Shown here: positions 16,954 to 25,349 of the stretch, piece by piece
Layout of the letters: each line of letters begins with the position of its first letter
Position numbering within the stretch: position 1 is the first letter of the stretch
From: an uncultured Christensenella sp.
GTDB lineage: Bacteria; Bacillota; Clostridia; Christensenellales; Pumilibacteraceae
Direction of reading: 5' to 3'
Assembly (NCBI GenBank): GCA_910577435.1
Contig: CAJTLV010000001.1
Location: forward strand, 62,001-126,000
DNA length: 64,000 bases
Notes under the pieces: model-generated
Database searches by the model: none
Seen by the model: the letters and a program-made list of their open reading frames with translations, nothing else
What the model was told of the DNA's origin: nothing
Position numbers and translations under genes: made by a program

Positions 16954-17598
16954 CTATACCTTTCTTCTTACTCTGCGAATAACGAATTCCGGCGTCACGT
17001 CGGCATTTTCTTCAGACAACACAACTGTTATAGCCGCCGTTATCGCCGCGATAAGTTCATCTTCATTATCGCTGTCCGTCGTGATGTCACTTACAGCGGT
17101 TTTCGATTTTTTAGACTTGGAACCGGACTTTTTGCTGTTGAATACCGCACCCAACAAATAGAAAATACCTACAAGCACAGCCAGCACAACAACGACTATG
17201 ATAAAGCCGATAAGCGCATAAAGCGCCGCCATACCTGTCGTCACTACCGCATTCTCGTTGAACTTCGCATACAGAGTCGTATCCTCGCGGACGACTGTAT
17301 CCGCATCGAAATAATCGAAGAAGTCGATGTCGGTATACCATCCGGCAAACGTATAAGTAAATTTGTCGGTAGGCTCACGCGTCGGGTCATCTATGCCCCC
17401 GATCGTGCCGCCCTTTACGATTTCTATTGTCTCGTAAATTTCGCCGTCTACAATAAACGTGACGGCAACGGTTTCAGCGCCCTCCGGAATTTTTTCTTCG
17501 GCTTGATCGGACGCGCAACCGACCGCAAAAAGCATTAGGGACACAAGTATCGCCAACACGCATACGATCCGCTTGAAATTAAATCTCATATTTGCCAT
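16954..17598 (-). CDS. OadG-like gamma subunit fused to a lipoprotein/InlB-type repeat
   Basis: The 214-residue protein starts with a signal sequence ending in a lipobox-like AVGC (C28), then a single Listeria-Bacteroides (InlB B-type) repeat at about 43-113 with the FAGWYTD and TTLYAKF motifs. A membrane helix at about 124-150 and a basic linker lead to the OadG-like tail ELIAAITAAI and FVIRRVRR (181-214). OadG normally is a small one-helix subunit that holds the decarboxylase complex together. The extra outside domain is unusual. It lies 6 bases after the carboxyltransferase gene, with GGAG before the ATG. The outer domain's binding partner is unknown. Confidence 0.82.
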   Translation of the reverse strand: MANMRFNFKRIVCVLAILVSLMLFAVGCASDQAEEKIPEGAETVAVTFIVDGEIYETIEIVKGGTIGGIDDPTREPTDKFTYTFAGWYTDIDFFDYFDADTVVREDTTLYAKFNENAVVTTGMAALYALIGFIIVVVVLAVLVGIFYLLGAVFNSKKSGSKSKKSKTAVSDITTDSDNEDELIAAITAAITVVLSEENADVTPEFVIRRVRRKV

Positions 17599-17604
17599 AC
17601 GACA

Positions 17605-18966
17605 CTACTCCACGCGTGCAAGCAACGCGGAAATCAAATACGATCGCGTTAAATTCGGTTCGATAACATTATCCAGCTTTCCGCCGCGCGCGACGTACAC
17701 AGCATTGCTGTTTTCGGACGCGTATGCCGCAGCGAATTTTGCCGCCGCTTTGTCTTTGTCTTTGGCGGATTTAATCTCGTCGGCATATTCGAGCCGAGCC
17801 GCCGCCTCCGACTCCATAACTCCGAGTTCCGCATTTTCCCACGCGAGTTTGTAATCGCAAGGCGAAACAAGTGCGGAATACGCACCGCCTATCGCCTTAC
17901 CGAAAATGACGCAGTGCAGATCGACCGTTATCAAGTTTACATTGTATATCAATCGCGCCATTTCACGAATGAGCGCCGTATCGTCCCCGCTCTGTGCCGT
18001 ACCCACGCTGTCGACAAAGAAAATGACGGGAATTTCCGCATTCTCGCACGTTTCGATAATACGTTCGATCTTAATGCACGCATCGACCGTCAGTCTGCCG
18101 CCGTCGACGGCTCCGTCTACCGCTACAATGCCGACATAGGTATCGGCGAGCATAGCAAAGCCCGTTTTCACGACGGATGCGAAATTTTCGCGAACCTCGA
18201 AAAAGGTGTCCTTATCCACAACTTGTTTTATGACCGCCGAGCAGTTACTGCCCGCTTTCAGTCCTTTACATACCCGATTCAGATCGTCGCCGCCGCGAAC
18301 TTCGTTACCGCAGAAAATATCTAGTATCTTGTTCAGTAACCCTTTGATCTCGTTCTTTTTAACTATATTGGTTACGATGCCGCGTTCGGCAAGAACTTTC
18401 GCTCCGCCTACCGCAGACTCCGGCACACCCGCCTTTGCCGACAGAACGAGAGGCGACGCCGTCGCACTCACGGCTTCGGGACAAGCAAGCACAAAGTCGC
18501 TGAATTCGGAGAGATATGCAGAAATTCCCAGATTGTTGCCTTTGATTATCGAGATCACAGGCACTTGCTCGTGTGCGATCGCAAACGCGCGGAGCATATC
18601 GGAATATCCTTCGAGACATTCTATGCCTTCCGCAATGCGCGCACCAGATGTATCCCACACGGCTATCAGCGGCTTACGGGTAGACAGAGCATTGTTGACG
18701 GTGCGTATTATCTTCTTTGCGCCGAGCGCGCCGATAGCACCCTTAAACACCGCCGCATTCGTTGCGAAAATTGCGACTGCGTTATTGTTTATCTGAGCAA
18801 TTCCGCTTATGACGCCCTCGCCCGTCGCGTCGCCGAACTCTGTCGAAGAACACATCAACGCATCTGTTTCCACGAACGATTTATCATCGACGAAAACGTC
18901 GAGAAAAGCCGAAACATCCTTATTGACTGCACGAAGCTTAGACCTTACGCTCTGCAAAGTTTCCAT
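17605..18966 (-). CDS. MmdA-like carboxyltransferase subunit (divergent)
   Basis: The 453-residue protein has both halves of the acyl-CoA carboxyltransferase fold (ACCT/MmdA): TSGARIAEG near 105 in the N-half and GGAYSALVSPCD near 372 in the C-half. It is shorter than typical MmdA (about 510), and the usual DxPGF segment reads DSVGTAQSG, so CoA binding or substrate choice may differ. With the OadA-type subunit, one biotin carrier and OadB, the set could decarboxylate an acyl-CoA, decarboxylate oxaloacetate or act as a transcarboxylase. It is first in its operon, with GGAGG and a clear promoter upstream. Confidence 0.85.
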   Translation of the reverse strand: METLQSVRSKLRAVNKDVSAFLDVFVDDKSFVETDALMCSSTEFGDATGEGVISGIAQINNNAVAIFATNAAVFKGAIGALGAKKIIRTVNNALSTRKPLIAVWDTSGARIAEGIECLEGYSDMLRAFAIAHEQVPVISIIKGNNLGISAYLSEFSDFVLACPEAVSATASPLVLSAKAGVPESAVGGAKVLAERGIVTNIVKKNEIKGLLNKILDIFCGNEVRGGDDLNRVCKGLKAGSNCSAVIKQVVDKDTFFEVRENFASVVKTGFAMLADTYVGIVAVDGAVDGGRLTVDACIKIERIIETCENAEIPVIFFVDSVGTAQSGDDTALIREMARLIYNVNLITVDLHCVIFGKAIGGAYSALVSPCDYKLAWENAELGVMESEAAARLEYADEIKSAKDKDKAAAKFAAAYASENSNAVYVARGGKLDNVIEPNLTRSYLISALLARVE

Positions 18967-19056
18967 ATGCCCTCCAAACGATTAGCGAAAATGCCGACTG
19001 TCGATTCTGCGTGAAGACATACGCCAAATGACGGTAAGCCATATCTCCACAAATAT

Positions 19057-19085
19057 ATTATAACACCCTTAATATTTTTTTTCAA
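19057..19085 (-). promoter_or_regulatory. Sigma-A-type promoter of the decarboxylase-ispH operon
   Basis: TTGAAA (19080-19085) and TATAAT (19057-19062) are separated by 17 bases on the minus strand. The next strong terminator downstream is at 8172, giving an apparent transcript of about 11 kb. Confidence 0.8.
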
Positions 19086-19103
19086 CAAAAAGAGCGCACT
19101 TTT

Positions 19104-19131
19104 GCACGATAAAATTAAAAATTTATCGTGC
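19104..19131 (-). repeat. Perfect inverted repeat upstream of the decarboxylase promoter
   Basis: GCACGATAAA and TTTATCGTGC form a perfect 10-bp repeat with an 8-base AT loop. It lies 57 bases after the rluB stop and 18 bases upstream of the -35 box. It may be the rluB terminator, although no T tract follows directly, or an operator for the decarboxylase promoter. The 222-base gap between rluB and the decarboxylase operon holds nothing else I can name. Confidence 0.6.
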
Positions 19132-19188
19132 GTAAACGCGCCCGTGTTTATTCCGATCCGATATTTTTCGGATTCGACAGAATCAGGT

Positions 19189-19890
19189 TTACAGAGATTT
19201 GAGATAATCTATCTCACGCGGAGAAAGATACCGCCATTCGCCGCGAGACAGCCCGCCAAGTCGAATATCGCCTATGGCAACGCGCTTCAAAAACAGTACC
19301 CGTCTTCCCAAAGATTCTATCATATTCTTTATCTCGTGGTTTTTCCCTTCGGTAACAGTAATTTCGAGACGGGTGTTTCCGTTTTCCGTACCGACAACCT
19401 TAACTCCGGCACTCGAATACTGTACACCGCCGTACTGCACCCCCGCACGCAAACGTTTCAGCTCGGCTTCCGTAGGCTCTCCCTCTACTCTTACAGAATA
19501 AAGTTTTTTAATACCGCCACTCGGATGCATAATTTTATTTGCAATATCTCCGTCATCGGTCAGTAAAAGAAGCCCCTCCGTATCATAATCGAGTCTGCCG
19601 ACGGGAAATACCCTGTGCGAAACTTTCACTATATCGAGAACGGTGCGCCGCCCTCTGTCGTCGCTTGCGGTGCTTACGCATCCCTTCGGCTTATTTAACA
19701 TAATATAAGTCTTTTTGTGCGATGGAGATACCGTTCTTCCGTCGACTTCGACTACATCGCCGTCTTTAACTTCCGTAGCGAGCGCGGTCACGGGTTTTCC
19801 GTTAAGCCGAACGCGCCCGTCCAAAACGAGCGCTTCGCACTTTCTGCGACTGTCAAGTCCACAGCTACTCAAATATTTGTTGATACGCAT
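19189..19890 (-). CDS. rluB: RluB/RsuA family 23S/16S rRNA pseudouridine synthase
   Basis: The 233-residue enzyme has an N-terminal S4 RNA-binding domain (MRINKYLSSCGLDSRR, then DGRVRLNG) and a catalytic domain with GRLDYDTEGLLLLT near 104, whose first aspartate is the nucleophile, plus EGKNHEIKNM near 182. It isomerises uridine in rRNA. The start at 19890 begins at the conserved MRIN; a longer frame adds 20 residues without homology. No clear ribosome binding site precedes either. Last gene of the yebC-rluB operon. Confidence 0.93.
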   Translation of the reverse strand: MRINKYLSSCGLDSRRKCEALVLDGRVRLNGKPVTALATEVKDGDVVEVDGRTVSPSHKKTYIMLNKPKGCVSTASDDRGRRTVLDIVKVSHRVFPVGRLDYDTEGLLLLTDDGDIANKIMHPSGGIKKLYSVRVEGEPTEAELKRLRAGVQYGGVQYSSAGVKVVGTENGNTRLEITVTEGKNHEIKNMIESLGRRVLFLKRVAIGDIRLGGLSRGEWRYLSPREIDYLKSL

Positions 19891-19956
19891 TATACGTATA
19901 TAATAAACTATTTCGTTACGAAAATCAACCGTTTGGCAAGTACTCTTCAATTCGAT

Positions 19957-20790
19957 CTATCGAGAAAACGCCTTATCCAGTAGCCGCATACTTTCTTCCC
20001 ACATATCGCCGCAGTTCAGAACAGTGCATATATATGTTTTACCGTCGCGCGTAGCGGACGAAACCAAGCACCGTCCCGATGCACGCGTATACCCCGTCTT
20101 TATACCGTTGCCGCCGAAATAGTTATACAATATTTTATTCTTGTTTGGAAAGTTACGACAGTATTCGTGATTGTGGTACGGTGTTTTATGGCGTTTTGTA
20201 GCAACTATTTCCCTGAATGTCTCATTCTGCATAGCATAATATGAAATTTTACATAGATCGTGCGCCGTAGTGTAATGCTCGTTATGATGAAGCCCGTGCG
20301 GATTGACGAAATTAGTGTCGGTCGCACCCGCTTTTTCGGCAGTCTCATTCATCAATTTGACAAATCCGTCGACACTGTCCCCCACAATGACTGCGAGTGC
20401 GACGGCGCAATCGTTACCCGATTGCAACATAAGACCGTACAAAAGATCGCGAACGGATAACATCTCACCCCGTTCCAAATACAGAGACGATCCCTCCACC
20501 CCGATCGCTTCGTCGGGAATAGGCATAGGTAAATCGAGATTGGTGCAATGTTCCAAAACCGTTATCGCGGTACATATCTTCGTAGTGCTCGCAGGTTCGC
20601 GACGCGCGTCGCAATTCTTGAAGAATAAAAGGTCGCCCGTATCTCCGTCTATAAGCGCCATCGACTGCGCGGAACTTGCAATTTCGCACCCGTATGCCGC
20701 TACGGATTCTTCTCCGCTCGCAGGACGCGCCGCGCCGAAACACAACACGGCCGCAGTAAATGCCGCGATGATATACGCAAATCTCCTCAT
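19957..20790 (-). CDS. D-alanyl-D-alanine carboxypeptidase (S11), short form
   Basis: The 277-residue secreted enzyme trims D-Ala from peptidoglycan stem peptides. It has a signal peptide (1-26), the SxxK motif in PASTTKI, SGND for SxN, and GIKTGYT for KTG. It lacks the C-terminal membrane-binding domain of PBP5-type enzymes. A place after scpAB, DUF2953 and gerW is typical of the clostridial and bacilli dacB-type sporulation enzyme, so a role in spore cortex maturation is likely but inferred. It overlaps gerW by 4 bases (ATGA). Confidence 0.92.
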   Translation of the reverse strand: MRRFAYIIAAFTAAVLCFGAARPASGEESVAAYGCEIASSAQSMALIDGDTGDLLFFKNCDARREPASTTKICTAITVLEHCTNLDLPMPIPDEAIGVEGSSLYLERGEMLSVRDLLYGLMLQSGNDCAVALAVIVGDSVDGFVKLMNETAEKAGATDTNFVNPHGLHHNEHYTTAHDLCKISYYAMQNETFREIVATKRHKTPYHNHEYCRNFPNKNKILYNYFGGNGIKTGYTRASGRCLVSSATRDGKTYICTVLNCGDMWEESMRLLDKAFSR

Positions 20791-21179
20791 TTACGCTTTC
20801 CGCCCTTGCCGAAAAAAGAACCGACTATATTGGGAATGGTATCCATAACCTTATCGAACGGACCCTTACTCTCCGTAGTAAGCATACGAACGTTCTTACC
20901 GTCGTTTACAAGAAAACAGACCGGCGATATGCTCATTCCCGCACCGGACGCTCCGGCAAACGGGTATTCGTTGAGTTGCTTATTACTGTACTCTCCGCCG
21001 CCCGACACTATACCTATACTTATCTTGCTTATAGGAATTACGCTCGTTCCGTCCGGCAATATTATCGGATCCCCCACGATCATATCCGCATCTGTCAGCG
21101 TGTGCATTTTTCCGAATGCACTATCCATAATCTGTTCAATCGGGTGTTCTCTATACTCACCCGGCAATGTATTTTCCAT
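20787..21179 (-). CDS. gerW: Sporulation protein YtfJ / GerW
   Basis: The 130-residue protein matches the GerW/YtfJ family: HPIEQIMDSAFGKM at the start, then GDPIILPDGTSVIPISK, a glycine-rich GIVSGGGEYS segment and AGASGAGMSISPVCFLV. In Bacillus the protein is needed for normal spore germination and may be made in the forespore. Ribosome binding site AAGGAG. The gene overlaps the DUF2953 gene by 23 bases, and the pair DUF2953-GerW is conserved across spore formers. Confidence 0.93.
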   Translation of the reverse strand: MENTLPGEYREHPIEQIMDSAFGKMHTLTDADMIVGDPIILPDGTSVIPISKISIGIVSGGGEYSNKQLNEYPFAGASGAGMSISPVCFLVNDGKNVRMLTTESKGPFDKVMDTIPNIVGSFFGKGGKRK

Positions 21180-21783
21180 AAACGCTCCTTGCCCCGCTAT
21201 GTCCGCCGCATTTTGTTTTTATCTTTTTTATAAGTACAACACATACGGCATATATAATATCGGCAGTAGTAATGGAAAATATGCCGGAAAATGCCAAATC
21301 CAATCGTTCCGAATCGTAATTAGGCGTTAAATTGCTTATTTCGCCGTGAAATCCGAAGTACGCGCCCGCTTGCGCACACGCTATTTTCATCGTTCCTACG
21401 ATAAACGCCGTAATTGCGGCATCTCCGGTGCCGATAATCCCGACAAGGCGCAAATGCCTGATACGTATGCGTTTTACGATTTCGACCGCTACCGACATTG
21501 CAAAAGATTTGACCGCCGCCGCCAATTTACCGACTTTCTTTTTTTTGTCATTCTTATTTACATCGTTACCCGCTTCTTCTTTGACATTGATTTTCTTCAT
21601 TACCGAATTAGGTTTTATATGTTTTACAAAAATCGGCAAACCGAAAAATGCGACGCGCAGTTCGCCTTCGTCTCGCACGGTATCTACGGAAGCATATACT
21701 CCTATTACTATCGGCATAACTATTAAATGCAATGAAATAACGGTAAGCACCAAATACAACATATATATAGTGTTTACCGTCAT
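21157..21783 (-). CDS. DUF2953 protein (YtfI-like)
   Basis: The 208-residue protein has an N-terminal hydrophobic segment (5-27), a short Lys-rich linker at about 72-83 and a conserved C-terminal half with IRHLRLVGIIGTGDAA and the GEISNLTPNYDSERLDL segment, which fits the DUF2953 family. Members sit next to GerW/YtfJ in spore formers and have no assigned function. No good ribosome binding site is visible at 21783 and another start is possible. It overlaps gerW by 23 bases. Confidence 0.82.
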   Translation of the reverse strand: MTVNTIYMLYLVLTVISLHLIVMPIVIGVYASVDTVRDEGELRVAFFGLPIFVKHIKPNSVMKKINVKEEAGNDVNKNDKKKKVGKLAAAVKSFAMSVAVEIVKRIRIRHLRLVGIIGTGDAAITAFIVGTMKIACAQAGAYFGFHGEISNLTPNYDSERLDLAFSGIFSITTADIIYAVCVVLIKKIKTKCGGHSGARSVYGKYIAG

Positions 21784-21806
21784 ACAATAATTTATTAATA
21801 TGGCTT

Positions 21807-22481
21807 TTATTCTTTGCTATCGTCGGTCGTAGCGGCGGCTTCCGCATCGACCTCAATCAATTCGACATCTTCACCTTGCAAAAATTCGGGGATTTCTTCA
21901 TCTTTGGCGAAATTATATAACTGATCTTCGGTCGGTTCCGGCGAAGTTTCCTCTATTGCCTTGATCTTATCGAGAAGCGAGTCGCGATCGGGCAAATCCG
22001 ATATATCCTCTATGCCGAATCGCTTCAAGAACGCTTCCGTAGTGCCGAAAAGCAAAGGTTTACCGAGCGATTCCTTTCTGCCGACGACTTCTATCAGATT
22101 GTTTTTCAAAAGCGCTTGAAGCGCATAATCGCAGTTCACTCCACGAATGCTTTCTATATCCAGCCTAGTTACCGGCTGACGGTACGCTATTATCGAAAGC
22201 GTTTCCATAGCCGGATTCGACAACGCTTTTTCTTTTATCGGATTAAGCACGCACGCGATTATGTCGGAATATTCGGGATTGGATGCGAACTGAATTTTTC
22301 CGTTGAACGAAATCAAATGTATACCCGATTTACCGCCGAACCGCTTTTGCAATCTTTTTACGGCGCCGTTCACCTCGCTTTTTTGCAACTCCAAAAGTTC
22401 GCAAATATCGGCGATTTTCAGACCGTCGCCCGACACGAATAACAATGATTCCAAAATATCGTCAATAAGTTCAATCTCCAT
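21807..22481 (-). CDS. scpB: Segregation and condensation protein B
   Basis: ScpB binds ScpA and the SMC ATPase in the bacterial condensin that organises the chromosome. The 224-residue protein shows two winged-helix domains with LESLLFVSGDGLKI at the start, ALSNPAMETLSIIAYRQPVTR (about 89-109) and GRKESLGKPLLFGTTEAFLKRFG (about 136-158). It ends in an acidic tail. It overlaps scpA by 11 bases. Confidence 0.95.
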   Translation of the reverse strand: MEIELIDDILESLLFVSGDGLKIADICELLELQKSEVNGAVKRLQKRFGGKSGIHLISFNGKIQFASNPEYSDIIACVLNPIKEKALSNPAMETLSIIAYRQPVTRLDIESIRGVNCDYALQALLKNNLIEVVGRKESLGKPLLFGTTEAFLKRFGIEDISDLPDRDSLLDKIKAIEETSPEPTEDQLYNFAKDEEIPEFLQGEDVELIEVDAEAAATTDDSKE

Positions 22482-23241
22482 CGCGATCCGTTCTCCTTCT
22501 GATGATTATAGTATCGAATATTTCTTTCTGCTCGGCGGTCACCTCTTGAGATTTTAACAGTTCCAACAACGCACTGAACGTGGTCACAACCTCACTGACC
22601 GTAAAATCTTCGTCGAAAAGCTCGTCGAACGCAACCTGATCCGCACACTTTACGCGCTCGCGTATGTACGTTATCTTCTCCTCGACCGTGAACGGATCGC
22701 GCTCTATCTTTCGCGTGCGGAACACCTGTTGGCGCGTCCCGATCTTCTCGAACATTTTTTTGAGCGCCTTGACAAGCCCGTCTGTCGTCATATCTTTAAG
22801 CACTAAACGTGGTTCCCCGACACTGTTATCGGGCGCACGGTAGTGCATATTTATGATCTCTTGTTCACGCATACGCTCCGCAGCTTCCTTGAATATGCGG
22901 TACTCTTCGATACGGTTTATGAGATCTGTCTTTGTTTCTTCCTGCTCGCGTATCTCCTCTTCGGTCTCCACTCGCGGAAGAAGCGCACGCGATTTTATTT
23001 CCAAAAGCGTCGCCGCGATCACTATAAAATCGGTTGCCTGCTCGATATCGAGTTCGTCGACCTGATCCATCGCCGCCAAATACTGCTCGGTGATGTCCGA
23101 TATAAAAATATCTTCTATTCGAATTTTCGCGCGCTTTACAAGATCGAGCAACAGGTCGAGCGGACCGTCATAGTTGGCAAGAACTACGTGATAGCTTTTG
23201 CTCTCCTCGTCATCGACGTTCGGTTTGAAGTCCTTAGCCAT
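22471..23241 (-). CDS. scpA: Segregation and condensation protein A
   Basis: ScpA is the kleisin subunit that bridges the SMC heads. Residues 19-60 carry the family start (YHVVLANYDGPLDLLLDLV, then ISDITEQYLAAM), and the C-terminal winged helix holds FDELFDEDFTVSEVVTTF. Length (256) is normal. It follows the M50 protease gene with no gap. Confidence 0.95.
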   Translation of the reverse strand: MAKDFKPNVDDEESKSYHVVLANYDGPLDLLLDLVKRAKIRIEDIFISDITEQYLAAMDQVDELDIEQATDFIVIAATLLEIKSRALLPRVETEEEIREQEETKTDLINRIEEYRIFKEAAERMREQEIINMHYRAPDNSVGEPRLVLKDMTTDGLVKALKKMFEKIGTRQQVFRTRKIERDPFTVEEKITYIRERVKCADQVAFDELFDEDFTVSEVVTTFSALLELLKSQEVTAEQKEIFDTIIIRRRTDRDGD

Positions 23242-24033
23242 TTATATCGACCCCATCAACAAAATCCATACGGCATTAAACACTTCACGCAGCGGCGGCA
23301 TCATCAGCGACCAAAATAACGTAAAGCCGAGTCCGACGTAATACGTGCAATAACTCATATACGTGCCGAGTATGTCTATATAGGCGAACCAGTTGGGTAT
23401 CTGCGGGAAATAGTTCATAGCCATCGACACTATAAAATGCAAACCCACAAGTCCGAAAAGAATATACTGTCCGTTTGTCCGCATAAACGCACAGAATTTA
23501 TTGCCCCTACGCGTAAGACATTCGACAATTCTGAAACCGTCCAAAGGATATATCGGCAGCAGATTGAAGAACGCGAGCGATAAATTAAGACGCATATTGA
23601 CTATGAAAAATCGCGCGAAATAAAACATAACGTTCACGCCGATCTCGCTGTCCGTCAGCACCATACCCAGTCCCATAAGACAAATCAAAAGCGCGAACAA
23701 AAGCGCTAGTATAAGATTCATACATATACCGGCAATCGACACGGTAAAAAGTCCGCGACGGAATTTTCTGAAATTACCGGGATTGATCGGAACGGGTTTT
23801 GCATAACCGAAACCGACAAGCATCATCATAACAAATCCTATCGGATCGAAATGCTTCAACGGATTGAGAGTCAGTCTACCCGAATACTTAGCCGTGTAAT
23901 CACCGTTCCATTTAGCTACAAGCCCGTGAGCGTACTCGTGAAGCACCATAGCTATAACGACGGCCACTAACGTAAAAACGACATATATCAAGTAGTCGAG
24001 TGCGTTGTCGGCATAAAGCGCGGCGAAAATCAT
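23242..24033 (-). CDS. Site-2 protease family (M50) membrane metalloprotease
   Basis: The 263-residue protein has about six membrane segments, the zinc motif HEYAH at about 32-36 and the second motif NLLPIYPLDGF at about 157-167, which supplies the aspartate ligand. It belongs to the small PDZ-less M50 group found beside scpA in many Firmicutes. Its substrate is unknown. GGAGG lies before the ATG, and the gene overlaps the lysA stop as ATGA. Confidence 0.92.
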   Translation of the reverse strand: MIFAALYADNALDYLIYVVFTLVAVVIAMVLHEYAHGLVAKWNGDYTAKYSGRLTLNPLKHFDPIGFVMMMLVGFGYAKPVPINPGNFRKFRRGLFTVSIAGICMNLILALLFALLICLMGLGMVLTDSEIGVNVMFYFARFFIVNMRLNLSLAFFNLLPIYPLDGFRIVECLTRRGNKFCAFMRTNGQYILFGLVGLHFIVSMAMNYFPQIPNWFAYIDILGTYMSYCTYYVGLGFTLFWSLMMPPLREVFNAVWILLMGSI

Positions 24034-25349
24034 TTAACGACCTCCGTAAACGGCACACAATCGTTTCGCGTAATATCTTCATACGTCTGCGGTTTCACCA
24101 TATAATCGGACTTACCGTCCATAACGGCAACGACGGGCGGTATAAGATTTCTGTTGTAATTGGACGCCATAGAATAGTGGTAAGCACCGGTCGACAACAC
24201 CGCGAGAATGTCGCCGCAATGAAGATTCGGCAGTTTGATTCCGTCTATCAATATATCCCCGCTCTCGCAGCATTTACCCGCTATCGAATATGTGTGCGTG
24301 CGCTCCGCATCGGCTCTATCGGCAACGACTGCGGTATACTGCGCGTCATAAAGCGACGGGCGCGGATTTTCGAACATACCGCCGTCGACCGCCGCATAAG
24401 TTTTTATATTCTTGATCGTTTTTATCGCTCCGATCGTATATAGCGTGATCCCCGCTTCGCCGACTATCGACCGTCCGGGTTCGACTATAAGTCGCGGCGC
24501 GACTATATTTTTGGCTTTTACGGAAGAAAGCAAATAGCTCGCAGAGTTTTGCATATACTCTTCGGGCGTGAGCGGTCTGTCCTCTTCGACGTATTTAATG
24601 CCGAATCCGCCGCCGAGATCGAGTCTTTCGACAGCTATACCTAAGGCGTTGAGTTCGACTATAAAATCGGTCATTTTATCGATAGCTATTTCAAAAGACT
24701 GCTTTTCGAAAATCTGTGAACCGATATGACAGGCAATGCCCTTAAACACTACGTTCTTATATGTAGCAACCGATTTTATGAATTGCTCCGCCGTACCGTC
24801 CGCTATCGAAAATCCGAACTTGCTGTCGGGGGTAGTCGTTTGGATAAACCTGTGCGTATGCGCCTCAACGCCGGGATTGACGCGAACCAAAATGTTTTGC
24901 GGCTTAGCCGCTATTTCGTTTACGAGTTCGAGTTCTCGTTCCGAATCGACAACAAAACACTCTACGCCCGATTCGACGGCATATTCTATCTCGTCGCGCG
25001 ATTTATTGTTGCCGTGAAAATATATGCGCTCGGCAGGCATTCCGCCCTTCAACGCGGTATAAAGTTCGCCGCCTGACACCACATCGGCGCCGATACCGAG
25101 CGGCTCAAGCAAGCTGTAAATTCCGACGCAACCGAACGCCTTAGAAGCATAGCACACCGTAAAGTCGGGATACACGTGTCTTAATACGTCGACATAAGAT
25201 TTTGCGGTACGCAAAGCGCGCCGCACGTCAAAGACGTATAGCGGCGTTCCGTACTTTGCGGCGAGTTCGGTAGAATCACAGCCGCCGATAATCAGCTTGT
25301 GATCGGTCACCGAAAGATCGCCTATACCTATCTTACAGCTATTCTTCAT
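24030..25349 (-). CDS. lysA: Diaminopimelate decarboxylase
   Basis: LysA makes lysine from meso-diaminopimelate. The 439-residue fold III PLP enzyme has the PLP lysine in CYASKAF near 67, the glycine-rich LDLGGGFGIKY loop near 241, EPGRSIVGEAG near 293, and the active-site CESGDIL near 359. Length is normal. It overlaps yebC and the M50 gene by 4 bases each (ATGA). Confidence 0.96.
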   Translation of the reverse strand: MKNSCKIGIGDLSVTDHKLIIGGCDSTELAAKYGTPLYVFDVRRALRTAKSYVDVLRHVYPDFTVCYASKAFGCVGIYSLLEPLGIGADVVSGGELYTALKGGMPAERIYFHGNNKSRDEIEYAVESGVECFVVDSERELELVNEIAAKPQNILVRVNPGVEAHTHRFIQTTTPDSKFGFSIADGTAEQFIKSVATYKNVVFKGIACHIGSQIFEKQSFEIAIDKMTDFIVELNALGIAVERLDLGGGFGIKYVEEDRPLTPEEYMQNSASYLLSSVKAKNIVAPRLIVEPGRSIVGEAGITLYTIGAIKTIKNIKTYAAVDGGMFENPRPSLYDAQYTAVVADRADAERTHTYSIAGKCCESGDILIDGIKLPNLHCGDILAVLSTGAYHYSMASNYNRNLIPPVVAVMDGKSDYMVKPQTYEDITRNDCVPFTEVVK

